A DNA stretch of 22,179 nucleotides from JALHUF01 sp050014795 (GTDB lineage: Bacteria; Acidobacteriota; Terriglobia; UBA7540). The translations under genes and the position numbers were made by a program. Numbering within the stretch: the first letter of the stretch is position 1; each line of letters opens with the position of its first letter. Shown one piece after another: positions 21,640 through 22,179 of this stretch. The notes beneath the pieces are model-generated. The model saw only the letters and a list, made by a program, of their open reading frames with translations, did no database searches and was not told the DNA's origin. The stretch lies in contig JBEKCQ010000049.1 in assembly GCA_050014795.1 (NCBI GenBank), positions 1 through 22,179 of the forward strand, written 5' to 3'.

Positions 21640-22179
21640 ATGGACCATTTCCGACAGTTCTCGTCTCTCAATCATTTTCGAAATCTCTTTCTCCTGGCAG
21701 CTCTCATCGGTTTTGCTCTCGTATCTCCACTGTTCACGCTCGAGGGCGCACCCGCACCCGCTTCCCTCTGGGGTCCGGACACCTGGGTGGCCGCGGGGAG
21801 CTCCCGCCTCGTGCGCGTAGTCAGCAGTGAAGACCTTGTTTCCCCAGGTCTTACCCCCACGGCCAGCTTCTCCCCAGGGCCCGTCACCGTGAACTACATC
21901 CTGGTCGGCACGGCTCGGGACCTGACGATTTCCGTCACCGTCCCCTCGGCGGCGGCTCCCGGCCTTCAGACCTTGGAGATTACCGACGGCGTCCTGACCC
22001 ACACGGTGGCGGATGCCCTGCGGATCGTCGATGCCACGATTCCCAACCCTTCCCCGTCGGTCCTTTCGCTGGGTGGCTCGGCGGTTCTCTCTATTGCCTC
22101 GCATCCCCTGTTCAGCGGGCAATCCGCGTTCTCACTCGATTTGGGGCCGGATATTTCCGTGGGGCCGGTAGCTATGCAG
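21640..22179 (+). CDS. Exported beta-rich protein (partial, C-terminus beyond window)
   Basis: An open frame of 180 codons runs from ATG 21640 off the right edge without a stop. The N-terminus has a signal peptide: HFRQFSSLNHFRN, then a hydrophobic core LFLLAALIGFALVSPLF, with a probable cut after GAPA or nearby. The mature part is rich in Val, Thr, Ser and Pro, with repeated short strands such as DLTISVTVPSAAAPG and PSVLSLGGSAVLSI. This resembles Ig-like or IPT/TIG folds of secreted bacterial proteins. No catalytic motif is visible in the part present. It is divergent from algD, so a link to exopolysaccharide or surface structures is possible but only by context. There is no Shine-Dalgarno site near the ATG. 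Confidence 0.72.
   Translation, partial: MDHFRQFSSLNHFRNLFLLAALIGFALVSPLFTLEGAPAPASLWGPDTWVAAGSSRLVRVVSSEDLVSPGLTPTASFSPGPVTVNYILVGTARDLTISVTVPSAAAPGLQTLEITDGVLTHTVADALRIVDATIPNPSPSVLSLGGSAVLSIASHPLFSGQSAFSLDLGPDISVGPVAMQ

Noticed and set aside
21459..21830. 123-residue plus-strand frame upstream of the right-edge gene
   Set aside because: No domain or signal peptide; it overlaps in a different frame the start of the exported protein at 21640, which has a clear signal peptide.

Overview
The window looks like chromosomal DNA of a GC-rich, Gram-negative-type soil or environmental bacterium, most likely an Acidobacteriota member or a close relative. This is inferred from gene content and style: several PilZ proteins, zinc-ribbon/TPR membrane proteins, a FecR-like secreted protein, an Rhs core ending in the KFTGKERD type, a futalosine-pathway menaquinone gene, and short 7-bp repeat arrays between genes. 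No rRNA or tRNA gene is present, so the assignment is not firm.

Left part (1-5704). A large gene runs off the left edge on the minus strand (1-2739). It encodes a PilZ-like head followed by more than 700 residues of coiled coil containing a 163-residue tandem duplication. Upstream on the same strand is a two-PilZ/zinc-ribbon protein. Divergent from it is a two-gene operon: a membrane-anchored double zinc-ribbon TPR protein and a small HEAGH-motif membrane metalloprotease. Two genes here have good sigma70-type promoters so close to the ATG that the mRNAs would be nearly leaderless.

Middle (5705-11047). On the minus strand lie a 91-residue unknown protein, a Pnkp-type P-loop kinase and an FprA-type ferredoxin-NADP reductase. 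On the plus strand lie a zinc-ribbon single-span protein and an exported HEAT-repeat protein.

Rhs island (about 11050-14055). This accessory patch contains an AT-rich tract with direct repeats, a dead Rhs-core fragment, a small exported protein, and a 5'-truncated Rhs gene. The Rhs C-terminal domain carries a metzincin-like HETLHFGGLED zinc motif plus an SLM Met-turn candidate. The exported protein starts inside the Rhs stop codon, as expected for a toxin-immunity pair. Heptamer repeat arrays sit at its edge.

Right part (14172-22179). mqnD is followed by a methionine synthase split into two overlapping genes, an N-terminal half without zinc ligands and a C-terminal half with all four. Then come a YajR-like MFS transporter, a FecR-like protein with a clear promoter and terminator, a GDP-mannose 6-dehydrogenase (AlgD type), and a divergent exported protein that runs off the right edge. 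The most novel candidates are the PilZ/coiled-coil protein and the Rhs-metalloprotease/partner pair; the split metE is the clearest metabolic oddity.
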